The position numbers and the translations under genes were made by a program. Of a stretch of DNA of 64,000 bases, positions 31,692 to 42,074 are shown piece by piece (within the stretch, counting starts at the first letter, position 1; each line of letters starts with the position of its first letter). Origin of the DNA: Bombardia bombarda (taxonomy: Eukaryota > Ascomycota > Sordariomycetes > Sordariales > Lasiosphaeriaceae); contig JAULSR010000004.1 in the NCBI GenBank assembly GCA_030512295.1, forward strand, positions 1,116,001 through 1,180,000. The letters run 5' to 3'. The notes beneath the pieces were generated by a model that did not search any database, was not told the DNA's origin, and worked only from the letters and a program-made list of their open reading frames with translations.

Positions 31692-33251
31692 TTAATTCTG
31701 GTCTCCTCCCCCCTGTTCTTCCTCCTCCCCCTCATCATCCCCATAAGCCCCCAAATCCTCCCATTTCACCCTCTCCCCCCTCGTCTCCATCCTCCACATC
31801 CAGCTCCAGTGTATCCACACATTTGCCACCAGCCTCTGCATATCCAAAACATCCGCGTCCCTCTCCCCAACACTAGGAATCCCCCAGTCGATCGCGAGCC
31901 TCGCATACTTGACCGCCGTCCACACATCCCCCCTCCCATTATACTCCCTCGCCGCCGCCGCGTACGCCTCGTACATCATGCCCCCCAGCTCCTCCTGCTC
32001 ATACAAACTAATAAGCAGCTCTGCCATCTCCGGACATCCAGCCCCCTTTTTCGGCTTCACCCCCCGGCCATTTTCCCCCCCATCTTCATTCTTCCCCTCC
32101 TCCTCTCCCTCCTGCTCCTTCTGATCACCCCCCCAGCTCTGCAACAACTGCGGCATCACCTCCTCAATCTGCCCGATCCTCGCATCCGACGCGTCCGCCC
32201 TCGCCCTCTCCCGCTGACAGAACCGACACGCGCACTCGAACCCCCACAGCTCCTTCAGCCGCGCCATGCGCGCCTCGCGCGGCATCAGTGGGTTGATGTA
32301 CGACAGCGTGAGCTCCTCGCCCGGCGCGATATCGCGCGTCGCGTGGATGTACTGCGCGAGCGTGGCGTGGTCGAAGAAGTAGTCGGCGTTGGCGCGGCAG
32401 TCGTGGTTCATGCGCGCGATCTCGGGGAAGACGACGTAGAACCCGTGGTCGCGCGCGGCGTCGTCGGCGTCGGGGTCGATGTCGAAGGCGTTGGTGGCGA
32501 GCAGCTTGTCCACGCGGGCGGTGTGGGAGAGGTCAGCTGCGTCGTCGTGGGTCGAGAGGTTGAGCAGGGCGGCGCGGTGCGGGGAGGGGAGGAAGTCGAC
32601 GGCGTGGGTTTGGAGGCGTTGGTAGTCGTCTTTGGGGAGGTCCTCGAAGGCGCGGTAGTCGATTATGATGGAGGCCGTGTTGGCCATGATGAGGTCGCCG
32701 CGGCGGATGTGCGTGGTGGCGACGAGGCCCATGCCTTTGCCGGGGAACTCGCGCATTGCGTAGACGGGCGGGGTGGTGGCGGTGCGGACGAGGTCTTGGT
32801 TTATGTGCTGGGTGATGTTGGGCTCTGCAAAGGCCGGGTTGGTGGCGAGGTAGTCGGCTCGCCTGGCGGTTGTGATGATGGAGATGCCTCTGCCGTGGGC
32901 GAAGGTGTTGTCTGTGAAGACGCAGTGTTTTCTGGGCGAGTGCTCGCTTTGCAAGCATGGCGCTGTGTGAGTCCATTTGTGTCTGGGCACATAGGGGTCG
33001 CAGTTCGTCCCGTTCTGGCACTCGCCAGTCTCGGTTGCGGCGATATCATCTTGGCCGCATATCCTCTGCTGTTGTTCCTGAAGGTATGTTGATTCTCGTA
33101 AAAAGCAGGAAGATTCATTTCTCTCAAATCGCCACACCTCCCAGAGACAACGGTCGTTTTGGGTATCATAGCTGTTGTGGGAATCGTGATGGCTATGGCT
33201 CTGAGCTAGAGCCGAAGCAGCAGAGACGAAAATGAGGTGCAACAGCTTCAT
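31692..33251 (-). CDS. SET-domain protein with N-terminal signal peptide
   Basis: Intronless. I chose the ATG at 33251 (519 residues) rather than the in-frame ATG at 33380, because it places a clean signal peptide, MKLLHLIFVSAASALAQ, at the N terminus; the longer start would bury this hydrophobic run. A Cys-containing segment with several N-glycosylation sequons (NES, NGT, NIT) follows. The SET domain then starts near GKGMGLVATTHIRRGDLIM, contains ARMNHDCRANADY (NHDC, 282-285) and GEELTLSYI, and ends with a post-SET-like cysteine group ECACRFC (C340, C342, C345). Family knowledge: SET domains methylate lysines using S-adenosylmethionine. A secretory route for a SET protein is unusual, although such architectures occur in fungi. 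The acidic QEGEEEGKNEDGG linker divides the C-terminal region. Confidence 0.87.
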   Translation of the reverse strand: MKLLHLIFVSAASALAQSHSHHDSHNSYDTQNDRCLWEVWRFERNESSCFLRESTYLQEQQQRICGQDDIAATETGECQNGTNCDPYVPRHKWTHTAPCLQSEHSPRKHCVFTDNTFAHGRGISIITTARRADYLATNPAFAEPNITQHINQDLVRTATTPPVYAMREFPGKGMGLVATTHIRRGDLIMANTASIIIDYRAFEDLPKDDYQRLQTHAVDFLPSPHRAALLNLSTHDDAADLSHTARVDKLLATNAFDIDPDADDAARDHGFYVVFPEIARMNHDCRANADYFFDHATLAQYIHATRDIAPGEELTLSYINPLMPREARMARLKELWGFECACRFCQRERARADASDARIGQIEEVMPQLLQSWGGDQKEQEGEEEGKNEDGGENGRGVKPKKGAGCPEMAELLISLYEQEELGGMMYEAYAAAAREYNGRGDVWTAVKYARLAIDWGIPSVGERDADVLDMQRLVANVWIHWSWMWRMETRGERVKWEDLGAYGDDEGEEEEQGGGDQN

Positions 33252-34586
33252 GCTCACAAGATGAACAAGTATTATCTCAAAACACGCGACAAATGAGAGG
33301 GCACAAAATAAAGAGTAGCGAGAAAGGTGATTGCGCTCCCGAGCTTCCAGAACGCCAAGCACCACGAAACCCAAACTCATCTCGCATATTTCTCTTCAGG
33401 CAACAACAACTGAAAGGACAGGGGGGCTCGTGTATGCCTTTTTGGACGATGTGAAAAGCGGCACAGCTCCCCCGCGGGCAACCAGACTTTCCCAGCTCCT
33501 CCATTCCCGCTTTGGGACGGACGGGCACGGTTGACGGTTCCGAGATAGATAGTCATGGCACCCGTACTTATTGACTTGGCTGAAGCCGGAATAATCTTTA
33601 TGTGTCAGGGCTGTCCCTCCTGTCACACTTGCCGCACGTTGCTCGACTCTGCCACACGCTACAAGGGTGCTGCCAACACGTGGGAGATAATCCTTTGTTT
33701 CAACAATTAACGCCTAAACAACAACATCTGGAATGGAATACTTACTCAGCTTTTGCACACTTGTTTCTCAGTTACCTTTTCAGCATACGATGCGGTGCGG
33801 TGCAGCTAAGATGGACCCAAACCACTTTACGCGATCCGTGTCATTGGACGCGGTTAAAAAGATGTAACGGAGCCGACTACAACACGAATACTTTTTGGAA
33901 TTAATCACACGGTACCTTGAGCAGGGGACTAGCATAAGCAGTCTATCGGCCACGAAAAGTTTCAAAATTATTCCTTATAGCAGCATGTTCACGAATGGGT
34001 TGCTATTTGCGGTTTATCACTTCTACAGTAAGGTATCCATTGTAGACCCCATCCGGACCCAACGCTCGGATCCGCCCAACGCTTGGTTTGCAACCACATG
34101 CACCACACTATTCCGTTAACATGGAACTGAATCATTCCGCCAACATGAGATTAGTCCACTCACAGCTATCCCACTGACAACCCAGCTGCACAACTGGAGT
34201 AAATTTTACTGAAGAACTCTGGTTGTAGGAACTAGACGGTAGGTATATTTTAAATGTCCTGTTTATTTTTCGCGAACCGTTGTATGTTGCTAAGGTATTG
34301 GTGTGGTAAGCCGTCACGTAATGCCCTAACCCTTATTTAACGGTATGACGATGGCTCCTTCCTTATAGATTGGTATTATACGGCAACTTTGATGGCTCTT
34401 TCCTCAAAACCCATCACTATACCGTAACCTTGATGGCCGAAACTTCCATTCCAACCGCTCGCAATTTCCAACCGCTCGTCAATTCCTCACCGTTCGTGTT
34501 TTTCTCAACCGTTAAGTATTACAACCATAGTTCTTTAGTTGTATCTACCCCCTTGCGCAACTACCTAAGAACTTGAACTTTACGAC
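33252..34586. other. A+T-richer intergenic block
   Basis: SET-gene promoter side grading into sequence richer in TA and TT than its surroundings, with no supportable gene. The short frame at 34370-34576 (plus) has no partner. The composition suggests degenerated, possibly RIP-affected, DNA continuous with the relic at 34590-35003. Confidence 0.5.
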
Positions 34587-34589
34587 TAG

Positions 34590-35003
34590 GAAACCTTACT
34601 TTTCCACTCTTCATCTCTCAAACCTACCCACGGTACCTTACGTTCCAAACTTTACAATGACCTCGATATTATTCAGAGGGAGGGGAGACGTGATTTTATC
34701 ACTATTTTAGGTACGTATACATTTTATTATAACTACTATGCCCAAGCTATGCTACGTATTCTTCATAATCACTATTCTAACAAATTAGATGTTTCTCGTC
34801 CGTATTTTGACAAGATCTCCGCTTCACGAGATCGCCGGGGTTTGAAGTACAGACTAGATTATGATGAAGCATCCAAGACTCTCACCATCCATATCCCTTC
34901 GCCACTTCACAAACAACTTCACGGCCGTCTCTACGATTATTATATTGTCCCGGCGATGACATACCCCCAAAAGACGTGGTTCAGTACGCGTATTACCAAA
35001 TAA
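34590..35003 (+). pseudogene. Relic of an unidentified fungal gene
   Basis: An open stretch of 137 codons bounded by an upstream in-frame TAG (34587-34589) and a stop at 35001-35003. It reads like genuine protein in the middle: LRSKLYNDLDIIQREGRRDF, ITILGTYTFYYNYYAQAMLR, YFDKISASRDRRGLKYRLDY and DEASKTLTIHIPSPLHKQLH. It lacks a good start and loses protein-like character after IVPAMT. I cannot assign a family with confidence. The surrounding A+T-rich DNA and missing ends suggest a truncated, decaying copy, although a multi-exon gene with unseen exons is possible. Confidence 0.45.
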
Positions 35004-35452
35004 CTTTCATGGAATAACAGGCAGCTCAAACCCATCCAAAACTTCTTTGACGGGTTTGTGATTTTCCTGTATTTAACTTGAGGTATCATCCAAATAGGTA
35101 TGTATCTAGGTATGCGAGGCATCTTACTTCGATCACAAATGATGGGAACTTACAACACACAGCTCAAATATGCCAGGGATCATTTTACTCGCAGCGGTAA
35201 GACTCCCGACTTTCAGCAGACGAGGCTCGAGAGCCTTTCTCCTACAACCTTGGCACCTTGGGGCTGTGTGAGGCGCGCGATCTCGACTTACCTGATCTGG
35301 AAGATGTATCTTCAGCCTGGTCACACATGCATAATGTTCATCCGCAACCAACCTACCAGCCAGAGGTGGCCATCTTAGCTCGACGAGCTCCATATGTCTC
35401 CCTCTTATGCTCATTACTTACCTACCTTGATTAAGGTACGGTACCGGGTATC

Positions 35453-37024
35453 TTGGCGATGAGCAACACCGCTGCCGCCGCCGCCCGGGCGAGCTTGTCT
35501 AGGGGGCCGCTATACAACCTATCGCCCTTGCCACCGACGATCGACCGCATATGCATGCCCATCGACCGGTACATTCGCGACAGCAAGGTTGTCGGCGCTC
35601 TTCAAGTAGAGGAAACTCTACCCCACGGGGGGGCCGCGAATCCCAACAACGCGGGAACCATCCTGGTCCTTCAGGGACCCTCCAGCCCCGACGTCATCCG
35701 CAAGCTCCGCGACGAGTCCCATGTCAGTCAAGATGTGCTCGACAGCCACTATGACTTCCGGTCCTCGAGGCTGCCATGTGCCGGTCACCTGCCCTCTCGG
35801 CCACCCCGTTTTGCCACCATCCGCTTCACCACGATCGGATCGCTTGTCTCGACGTCGACAGCAGCTGCTACTGGAGGAGGAGGAGGAGGAGGAGCTGATG
35901 ATGATATTCTAGCCCAGCTGGCCGCCCAGCTAGACATGCACCACAAGGACTGCCACCGGGGCAACCGATTCGGCCGCGAGTGCTTCCGGGCGGTCAACTT
36001 ACACGCCCGCCACTTCTTCTCGGTCGAGCAGCGAGCCACCTTCTCCGTCAAGAGCCGAGACGACAGCACTTGGTCCGCCGTGCTTCTCAGCGACAACGGA
36101 CGGAGGAGCGGCTACCCCCCCTGGACGTTTAACCACCACAAAGATTTCACCAACGAGCTCTTCTTTTCCACCTCTGTCCCCCACATCACTACATTCCGGG
36201 ATTCCATGTCACACAACAGAGAACCCGAATCGACGGCTACGGGCGGCGGCAGTCATAATACTCGGCCAGGTAGTGGTAGCAGTACCAGTACCAGTGATAA
36301 CAGTAACCAGCTGCTAATGCTAGACCGCCCAAACCCTTTCCGATGTCGCGACATCGCCATGTCATCCCAGGACCAGGACCTGTGCTCTCAAGACCCCTTT
36401 GTGCTCGTCGCAGACCTCCTCGAGACCTCGGCCCTGAGCTGGATGCAGTTCCTAAACTTCCTCAGGGAGCTCCACCGGGACCTGCCCGACGAAGCCAACG
36501 TCCGGGCCTCGCTCCTCAGCAGAGACCGGGTCCTCATCGACGACTGCACGCGGTACGCCCTCGAGACCATTAGGTTCATCGACTCGAGACACAATCTAGA
36601 GTGGCCGGGTGTTTACAGTAACAGCAATAACAATTCCGTCGTCGCGCGAGTTGACGCCATTGCGCAGCGGCTACGACGCGATTTCGTCACCCTCCGTGAC
36701 GATGCCGCCACCCTCGCGTCCACGTGCAAGGACTCGATCGACATCGCCATGAGCACCATCACGATCCGCGCGTCGGAGCAGGCCGTGGCCGAGGGCAGGC
36801 GCGCCCACTTATTCACTTATCTAGCCTTTCTATTCGTCCCCGTCACGCTGATCGCCAGCATTTTTGGCATGAACGTGAGCGAACTGGATGACCCGCCTTC
36901 AATCACCGTCTTCTTCTCTACTGCTGTTCCAATCACCATGCTCTTTTTGCTGATACCCGCTTGGTCCCGAATATCGCAGTACTTGGCCCGTCTCTCAAAT
37001 ACATTGGATTATATCAGGGGTTGA
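35453..37024 (+). CDS. CorA-like Mg2+ transporter family protein
   Basis: Single exon, 523 residues (ATG at 35453; a second in-frame ATG at 35459). The C terminus has the CorA hallmark: helix HLFTYLAFLFVPVTLIASIF ends in GMN (472-474), followed by a short loop and a second helix (FFSTAVPITMLFLLIPAW). The preceding long helical part (RDRVLIDDCTRYALETIRF, RLRRDFVTLRDDAATLAS) is the stalk expected of the family. The N-terminal 300 residues are fungal-specific with a poly-Gly run (near 35874-35892) and a Ser/Thr/Asn-rich linker. CorA proteins are pentameric divalent-cation channels. Whether this divergent member conducts Mg2+ is unknown; many fungal relatives are annotated only by the C-terminal pair of helices. 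It lies beside a relic-bearing A+T-rich block. Confidence 0.85.
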   Translation: MAMSNTAAAAARASLSRGPLYNLSPLPPTIDRICMPIDRYIRDSKVVGALQVEETLPHGGAANPNNAGTILVLQGPSSPDVIRKLRDESHVSQDVLDSHYDFRSSRLPCAGHLPSRPPRFATIRFTTIGSLVSTSTAAATGGGGGGGADDDILAQLAAQLDMHHKDCHRGNRFGRECFRAVNLHARHFFSVEQRATFSVKSRDDSTWSAVLLSDNGRRSGYPPWTFNHHKDFTNELFFSTSVPHITTFRDSMSHNREPESTATGGGSHNTRPGSGSSTSTSDNSNQLLMLDRPNPFRCRDIAMSSQDQDLCSQDPFVLVADLLETSALSWMQFLNFLRELHRDLPDEANVRASLLSRDRVLIDDCTRYALETIRFIDSRHNLEWPGVYSNSNNNSVVARVDAIAQRLRRDFVTLRDDAATLASTCKDSIDIAMSTITIRASEQAVAEGRRAHLFTYLAFLFVPVTLIASIFGMNVSELDDPPSITVFFSTAVPITMLFLLIPAWSRISQYLARLSNTLDYIRG

Positions 37025-37182
37025 ATATTGGAGATTGAGGCTGGGTTGATAATAAATTCTTGTAGCCATTCTTTTCTCATCTCCTCCTCATTTGCGATGT
37101 CTCATTTGCTCGAAACTCCTTCCTTCTTTCGACCTATCCCATCGACCTGTCCGCCACCCCTCTCTCCCCTTTTCACTCAATG

Positions 37183-39825
37183 TCATAGATTAGATATAGT
37201 TGGTTTGACCATTTTGTCCTCCTTGACTTCATACATAGTTTTACCCGTCAGAACCTCGGCCGGCCACTTTCCAAGCTGCAGAGCCTGATGCGCGACCAGG
37301 AGAAGAGTTTGTTCCGACCCTATAATCATTATCCTTTTTTTTTAGCAGCTTCCAGGATACACATACCCAGCGCAAGAATCTTTCCAGCCCTTACCTCGTG
37401 CTCCAATAATGGATGTGACAATGGGAAGGTATTCACGCTGGTCTGAAATACGGGACTCGTAAGGCATTTGGCCAACTACAACAGTTAATACCTGGTGACA
37501 TAGGTAAAGGAAGTAAAGTAAGCACAGCAAACATACTTGGAACGATGATCTGTGCTGGCCCTAGCATGGAAACCGCGGCAGTGGGACCATGTGCTGGATT
37601 TTTGCCACCGACTCTGCGCATTTCTTAGCAAATCCGATTTTTGATGGTGTTCTAATGGCCGCGATAATGGCCGCGAAGAAAAGGGGCTGGGGGAGGCATA
37701 CTGGCCATCATGCTCTGAGAGGTCCCGGTAAGACGGTTGTGAGCTGCCAATTGGTGCTACGAGAATGGTCCTTGATTTGCCAGACTGGTCGATTTGCAAT
37801 ATTTCACGGTTGAACCACGAGGTATAAATCTGCGTCTTCTTTAAGGCCGCATCTCGTGCTTCTTGCGTGATTTTCTCGCCCGACTTCCTTTGTTTTGGAG
37901 TTTCTTTTAGCTGCTGAGAACGTTGGGATGGAGAAGAGACAGCGATATTCGACGTACCATCTTTGAAGGTGCGACGGGCTGACATAGGGTTTCTTCCCAA
38001 ATTTGGCCTGGTACTCAGCTCTGAAGTTGTCAAAACTGTGGTAGATCTCCCATGAGGTGACGGGGCCAGCGGTCTGAGCTTTTCGTCAGAAACCGATCTC
38101 TCCATCAGTAGGTATTGATGCTCAGTCACTTACCCCCTTCATACACTGGGATAATGGGTTGCTCCGCAGCTCCTGAGGCCCCGAACGCGCCCACTCTTCC
38201 GAGAAGTTCAGCTCGGTACGTTTGACTTGTAATAGAGATTCGAGTGCGGACACAAATTTATCCGTTATACCATGCTGAGCTTGGTTATCAGCCGTGTACC
38301 ACTCTGATGGGTACACAATCCTCGTAGGCCACTGTTTACGGCTTCGGTCAGCAGAAAAATCCCTTCGACCCAGGTTGGGAAGTTGCGAACATTTTCTTGT
38401 GGAACATCTCTAAGGTTCATGCTTTCCAGTAACACGGCCGCTACCGGGGGAGAGCGGAATAAAACAGAGATGGCATCAACCGAGCTGTATTTCTCAAGGG
38501 TCAGCTTGGGACCACGGACCGCCTTGTGAGGTTCAGTATCAGCATCTGTATAGGTGCATACGGGCTTGCTGGGACAACTCCGTCCATGGAGACGGAATTC
38601 CACGAGGTTCGAACGCCCCATAGACCGTGGACGGCGGCCGGCATTCGCATGCTTCCTGTCGCTGGAGAGGAGTTTAGCCAGTCAAATCGGATTGTGAAGG
38701 GCTGAGGGTCGCTTACTATCTGTGCAAAGCGCATAGTCTACCCAGCGGTAACCTGCGACCGAAGCCGCGGCTCCGCTTGAACTGCCCGAGGGCCCCTGAT
38801 ACCCATCGCCGCGTGGGTTCCAGGGTGGGAAGTAGTCGATACACATGTTTGGAGGTAGTTCTGCTCCAGCAAATGCAGACAGCTTAGTCTTTCCTACAAT
38901 CACAGCCCCGTGCTTGATGAGGACTTTGACGAACTCTGCCGTGGTGTTTTGTTTGCCGTACAACTCCGTATACGCCCTGCTTCCCAGCGTTGTTTCCACT
39001 CCATTGAGATGTATATTGTCCTTGAGCGATATCCTCGCCCCGTTTAGTGGCAACTGGGGAGTCTGCTTGAAGTACAGCCGCGAGGGAACTGCGACGGAGC
39101 CAGTCAGGCCGGCAAAGGCATTCGACTGGAAGGCAGTGAAGCGTGGGCTGTCCTCTGAGCGTGGTATGTCTGTGTTATCATCTGGAACTACAGACGAGGC
39201 AAAGGCACCAAGGTGGTCGGGATACAGACGCCAGGCCTGGTGCAGGCGGCGGTCGACTGCGAAGTAGGGTCCCTGGGCCAGTGGGATGTCACTGGCCACG
39301 ATGCAAAGCAGGAGGTCGTGCTCATCAAGGTAGCTCGCGAGATCGACAGGGACATGCTGGTCTTTGATGCAACTAAGCACCCTTGTGGAGGTCTCCACTT
39401 GTTGCTGGCCCAGTGCATGCTGCTGCTGCACCAGGGGTACACATTGGGTTGCGGGAGTTGAATGCCGGACGATGAGATAGCCGCCGTTTATAAAGCCGCT
39501 CTGGAACACATCATCGAGTCGTAGAAAATCGGCAATCGAGCGCTGCACTCGCGGCAATGAAATTTGTTCGCCTTCGAGGTCGATAACGGTCGCGGGGATG
39601 ACCCTCGATGCAGCTGTCGGGACGGGTGCAGAAGCCGGGAGAACTGCCTTTTTAGTGTGTCGCCACTGCTATTAGGCCAACTGTATTTTCGCCGAGCAAG
39701 AACAAGACCCAAATAGGTATGGAACTTACCTCAACTCGAGGTCGAACATAGTAGGACTCGGTGCCCAGCTGCACCGCCGACCACTGTGTCAGGGCAGGAG
39801 GGGACAAAAAGCTTGTTGGCGACAT
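37183..39825 (-). CDS. Amidase-signature family hydrolase
   Basis: Ten exons: 39825-39730, 39647-38717, 38661-38562, 38484-38391, 38331-38134, 38073-37958, 37887-37702, 37613-37537, 37475-37395 and 37319-37183. Introns are 53-88 nt and all ten phases agree, giving 671 residues. The amidase Ser-cisSer-Lys triad is visible: K241 in ISLKDNIHLNG, the Gly/Ser loop GPSGSSSGAAAS (S321-S323) and the nucleophile S346 in TTGSMRMPA. The C-terminal core is conserved: VTSWEIYHSFDNFRAEYQAK, LGPAQIIVPIGQMPYESR and YLPIVTSIIGARGS. An N-terminal extension of about 200 residues precedes the amidase domain, as in several fungal members. The reaction is amide (or ester) hydrolysis; substrate unknown. It converges on the CorA-like gene at 158 bp. 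The splice after 38391 is the least certain. Confidence 0.9.
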
Positions 39826-40131
39826 GGCAGTCGAGATATCGTACCTACCCCTACGGCTTCGATTACGCAGTAGGTCGCGCCGAGCGCGAAGGGTCCCAAT
39901 ATTAAGGTTATGAACAAACGTTATTAAAGAAGCCAAAGATCGCAAGAATACCGGCCCTTCTTCCTTGACAGTTCCAGTACACTGCAAGTTAAAGTTACAC
40001 GAAGCGGGGAAGCTTTGCGCTCGGTTGGGGAAGCTTGGGACCCTTGGGTACCTTGAGAGCGTCGCCCTGGTTTTAACCCTAACCCGGACTCTAGTATTCC
40101 AGACAGCTTCCAACTCTGAACAGCATTGCAA
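39826..40131. other. Intergenic: amidase upstream region
   Basis: Promoter side of the amidase (minus). It contains a TAACCCTAACCC telomere-like motif near 40073-40084. No gene. Confidence 0.5.
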
Positions 40132-40492
40132 GATGCAAGTTCATACAGACATCTTCTATCTCGAGCGAAAAGAGATATATGAGGAGGGGGAACTATATAT
40201 GCTGACCTTTGACGTCCCCCAAGACGTTGGGAAAACGACAAATCATAAGTACGAGCAAGTCAAGGTCAAGGTCACGGATGCGCGGCCCAATATAGATCAC
40301 TTCTCTAAACCATCGGTGGTACCTTCTGAACAACCAAAGCCCAGATGAAGTGATAGTATGCAGAAACACCCACTCAAATGGCCTGGAGATACTCTGTAAG
40401 ACCACACACCCCCTGGCCCAGCTCTTTATTATCGTGACTCTCCTCCCTTCACTTACTTAACATATACAAGGACTCGGTGCTAACGAATAATA
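40132..40492 (+). pseudogene. Probable relic of an AsaB/CmcJ-type (GA4-desaturase family) gene
   Basis: Starts at an ATG with MQVHTDIFYLERKEIYEEGE, continues LYMLTFDVP and TTNHKYEQVKVKVTDARPNI, and stops at 40346-40348. From memory of the AsaB/CmcJ family, whose N termini read roughly YL-x-LY-x-EKPY-x-F...TN...V-DxR...FSLD-NGF, this is a good match. Further fragments lie downstream in the expected order: SNGLEIL (about 40375-40395) and DSVLTNNS (about 40469-40492, followed by TAG). No single splicing that I tried joins them without a frame break, and the rest of the domain is absent. I read it as a decayed or truncated gene. Confidence 0.45.
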
Positions 40493-42074
40493 GTTAGTAC
40501 TCATATCTATTTCAATACCCCAGAGGGCCAGGCGAAGAAGGACAGTCTGATACCTAGAGAGAGTATAGAGTTCAGGCTAATCAGATTCTTTCGTGGAAAA
40601 GGTTCGATTTAAAGAGATCAGCTTGGGCACAGGTACCAAGGCAGGCATTCAGATCAACTTATGACACGATAGTAACAGTACAAACCTCTTGCTAAAATGT
40701 GATAAGACACCATCAATGTGCTAGTGATATTGACAATGATGATAGCATAGCAGTAGTGCCCAACCCATACATCCACACGGGCAGCTCGCAAGTGGTAATC
40801 AGCAGCACCCAAAGCTAACAACTGAAGTTACCTGGCTCAGAAGAGTTGACACTAGTAGGTAAGAGTATTCGTACCTGCCGTATATGACATAGACCCGGCC
40901 AGTTGAGACTAGCCAATGTGATAATCTTGTGCAAACTTTTGTCAACGGCCTTTCCGCCATCTACAATGGTGATGAAGGACGCAGATAAGGAGCTGAGGTA
41001 AGCTCCAGGTAGTACTCGGAACGAAAGGGGTAGGAAACTGACATCACCAACCTTAGTATCTTATCAATCTGCAATCCCAGCATCTACTAAGTATACACAC
41101 ACAGTACATACATAATGATGACCACCTTACTTAAGGCATCACAATGGCTTATGTCACCATCGTGCCGTGCATTTCCATCCTACACCCATTCTTTTCCATC
41201 TGGAAGCCCAAAGTCCCTCCATCAAAACAGGACAAAGCACTGACAATCTCCATGTCGAGTCCCAAAAAAACAGGGGTGCTGAATAAGCTCCCAACTTGTC
41301 TAACGGGTGCTAGGCCCGGCCCAGCCCGCTAACATCTGGGGAGCTGGGGCAATAGCTGAGGGGAAATGCTTGTCCCGGAACCAGCCCCACCCTAACCCTC
41401 ACTCAGCATTGATAAGGATTGGCAATTCCTGACCTAACACCGTTCGCTGACACATTCCCCATCCCTGTGCTGGGCGCTGCTCGCTCCGCCTTGGCTTTGG
41501 GACTCGAATGAAGCCGAGCAAAGGCCAGGAAAAAATGACCATCGTCAACCCAAACCACCGAACACGAGCACACAAATGCAGCACCACAGCGGTGAGCTAC
41601 ATACACTAGGTCTAGGGCCAGGCAGGCATGCAATGCAGCGTTGCAACCATCTCAACAGCCTTATTCGTCTCTAGCCTGTGCGACTTTGCCATGGCTCCGA
41701 GGCGGGGATGAGTAAAGCATTAGACATTGCTTTGACAACCGTCGTCGACTTGCCCAGTCTGCTCCGCTTCTTGGGGAGAATCAAGGGGAATGAAAGATGT
41801 TGAAGGGGCTGGAGGGGAAATGTTTATGAAACTTTCGGGCATGGCATTTGTGATTCTTGCTCATCATGACTGCTCCGAGAGTCTGTCTGGCTTGGCCTGA
41901 TCAGTTTGTCTGTGTGTATAAATGGTAGTCATGTTTGCCCGTCATCCAGAGTTTAGATTCCAGAAAATCATCTCATCATCTAGACATCTGGGCATCTCAA
42001 GCATCTGCATCTTGACTACCGCCTTGATATCAAATACTCTGTATCACTCCAGTTACTAGTAACCATCAAGAAAC
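40493..42074. other. Intergenic 1.6 kb
   Basis: No supportable gene. Includes the promoter of the isochorismatase-fold gene at its right end. A CCCTAACCCT motif occurs near 41389-41398. Confidence 0.55.
41917..41923 (+). promoter_or_regulatory. Candidate TATA box of the isochorismatase-fold gene
   Basis: TATAAAT, 152 nt upstream of the ATG at 42075, with a C/T-rich stretch between. Position and sequence fit a fungal core promoter. This is inference only; no transcription start can be read from the sequence. Confidence 0.4.

Noticed and set aside
31809..33092. 427-codon antisense frame over the SET gene
   Set aside because: Arg/Val/Gly-rich shadow; the minus strand holds the SET motifs.
33252..33380. 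N-terminal extension of the SET protein from ATG 33380
   Set aside because: It would place 43 residues before a clear signal peptide; the ATG at 33251 is the better start.
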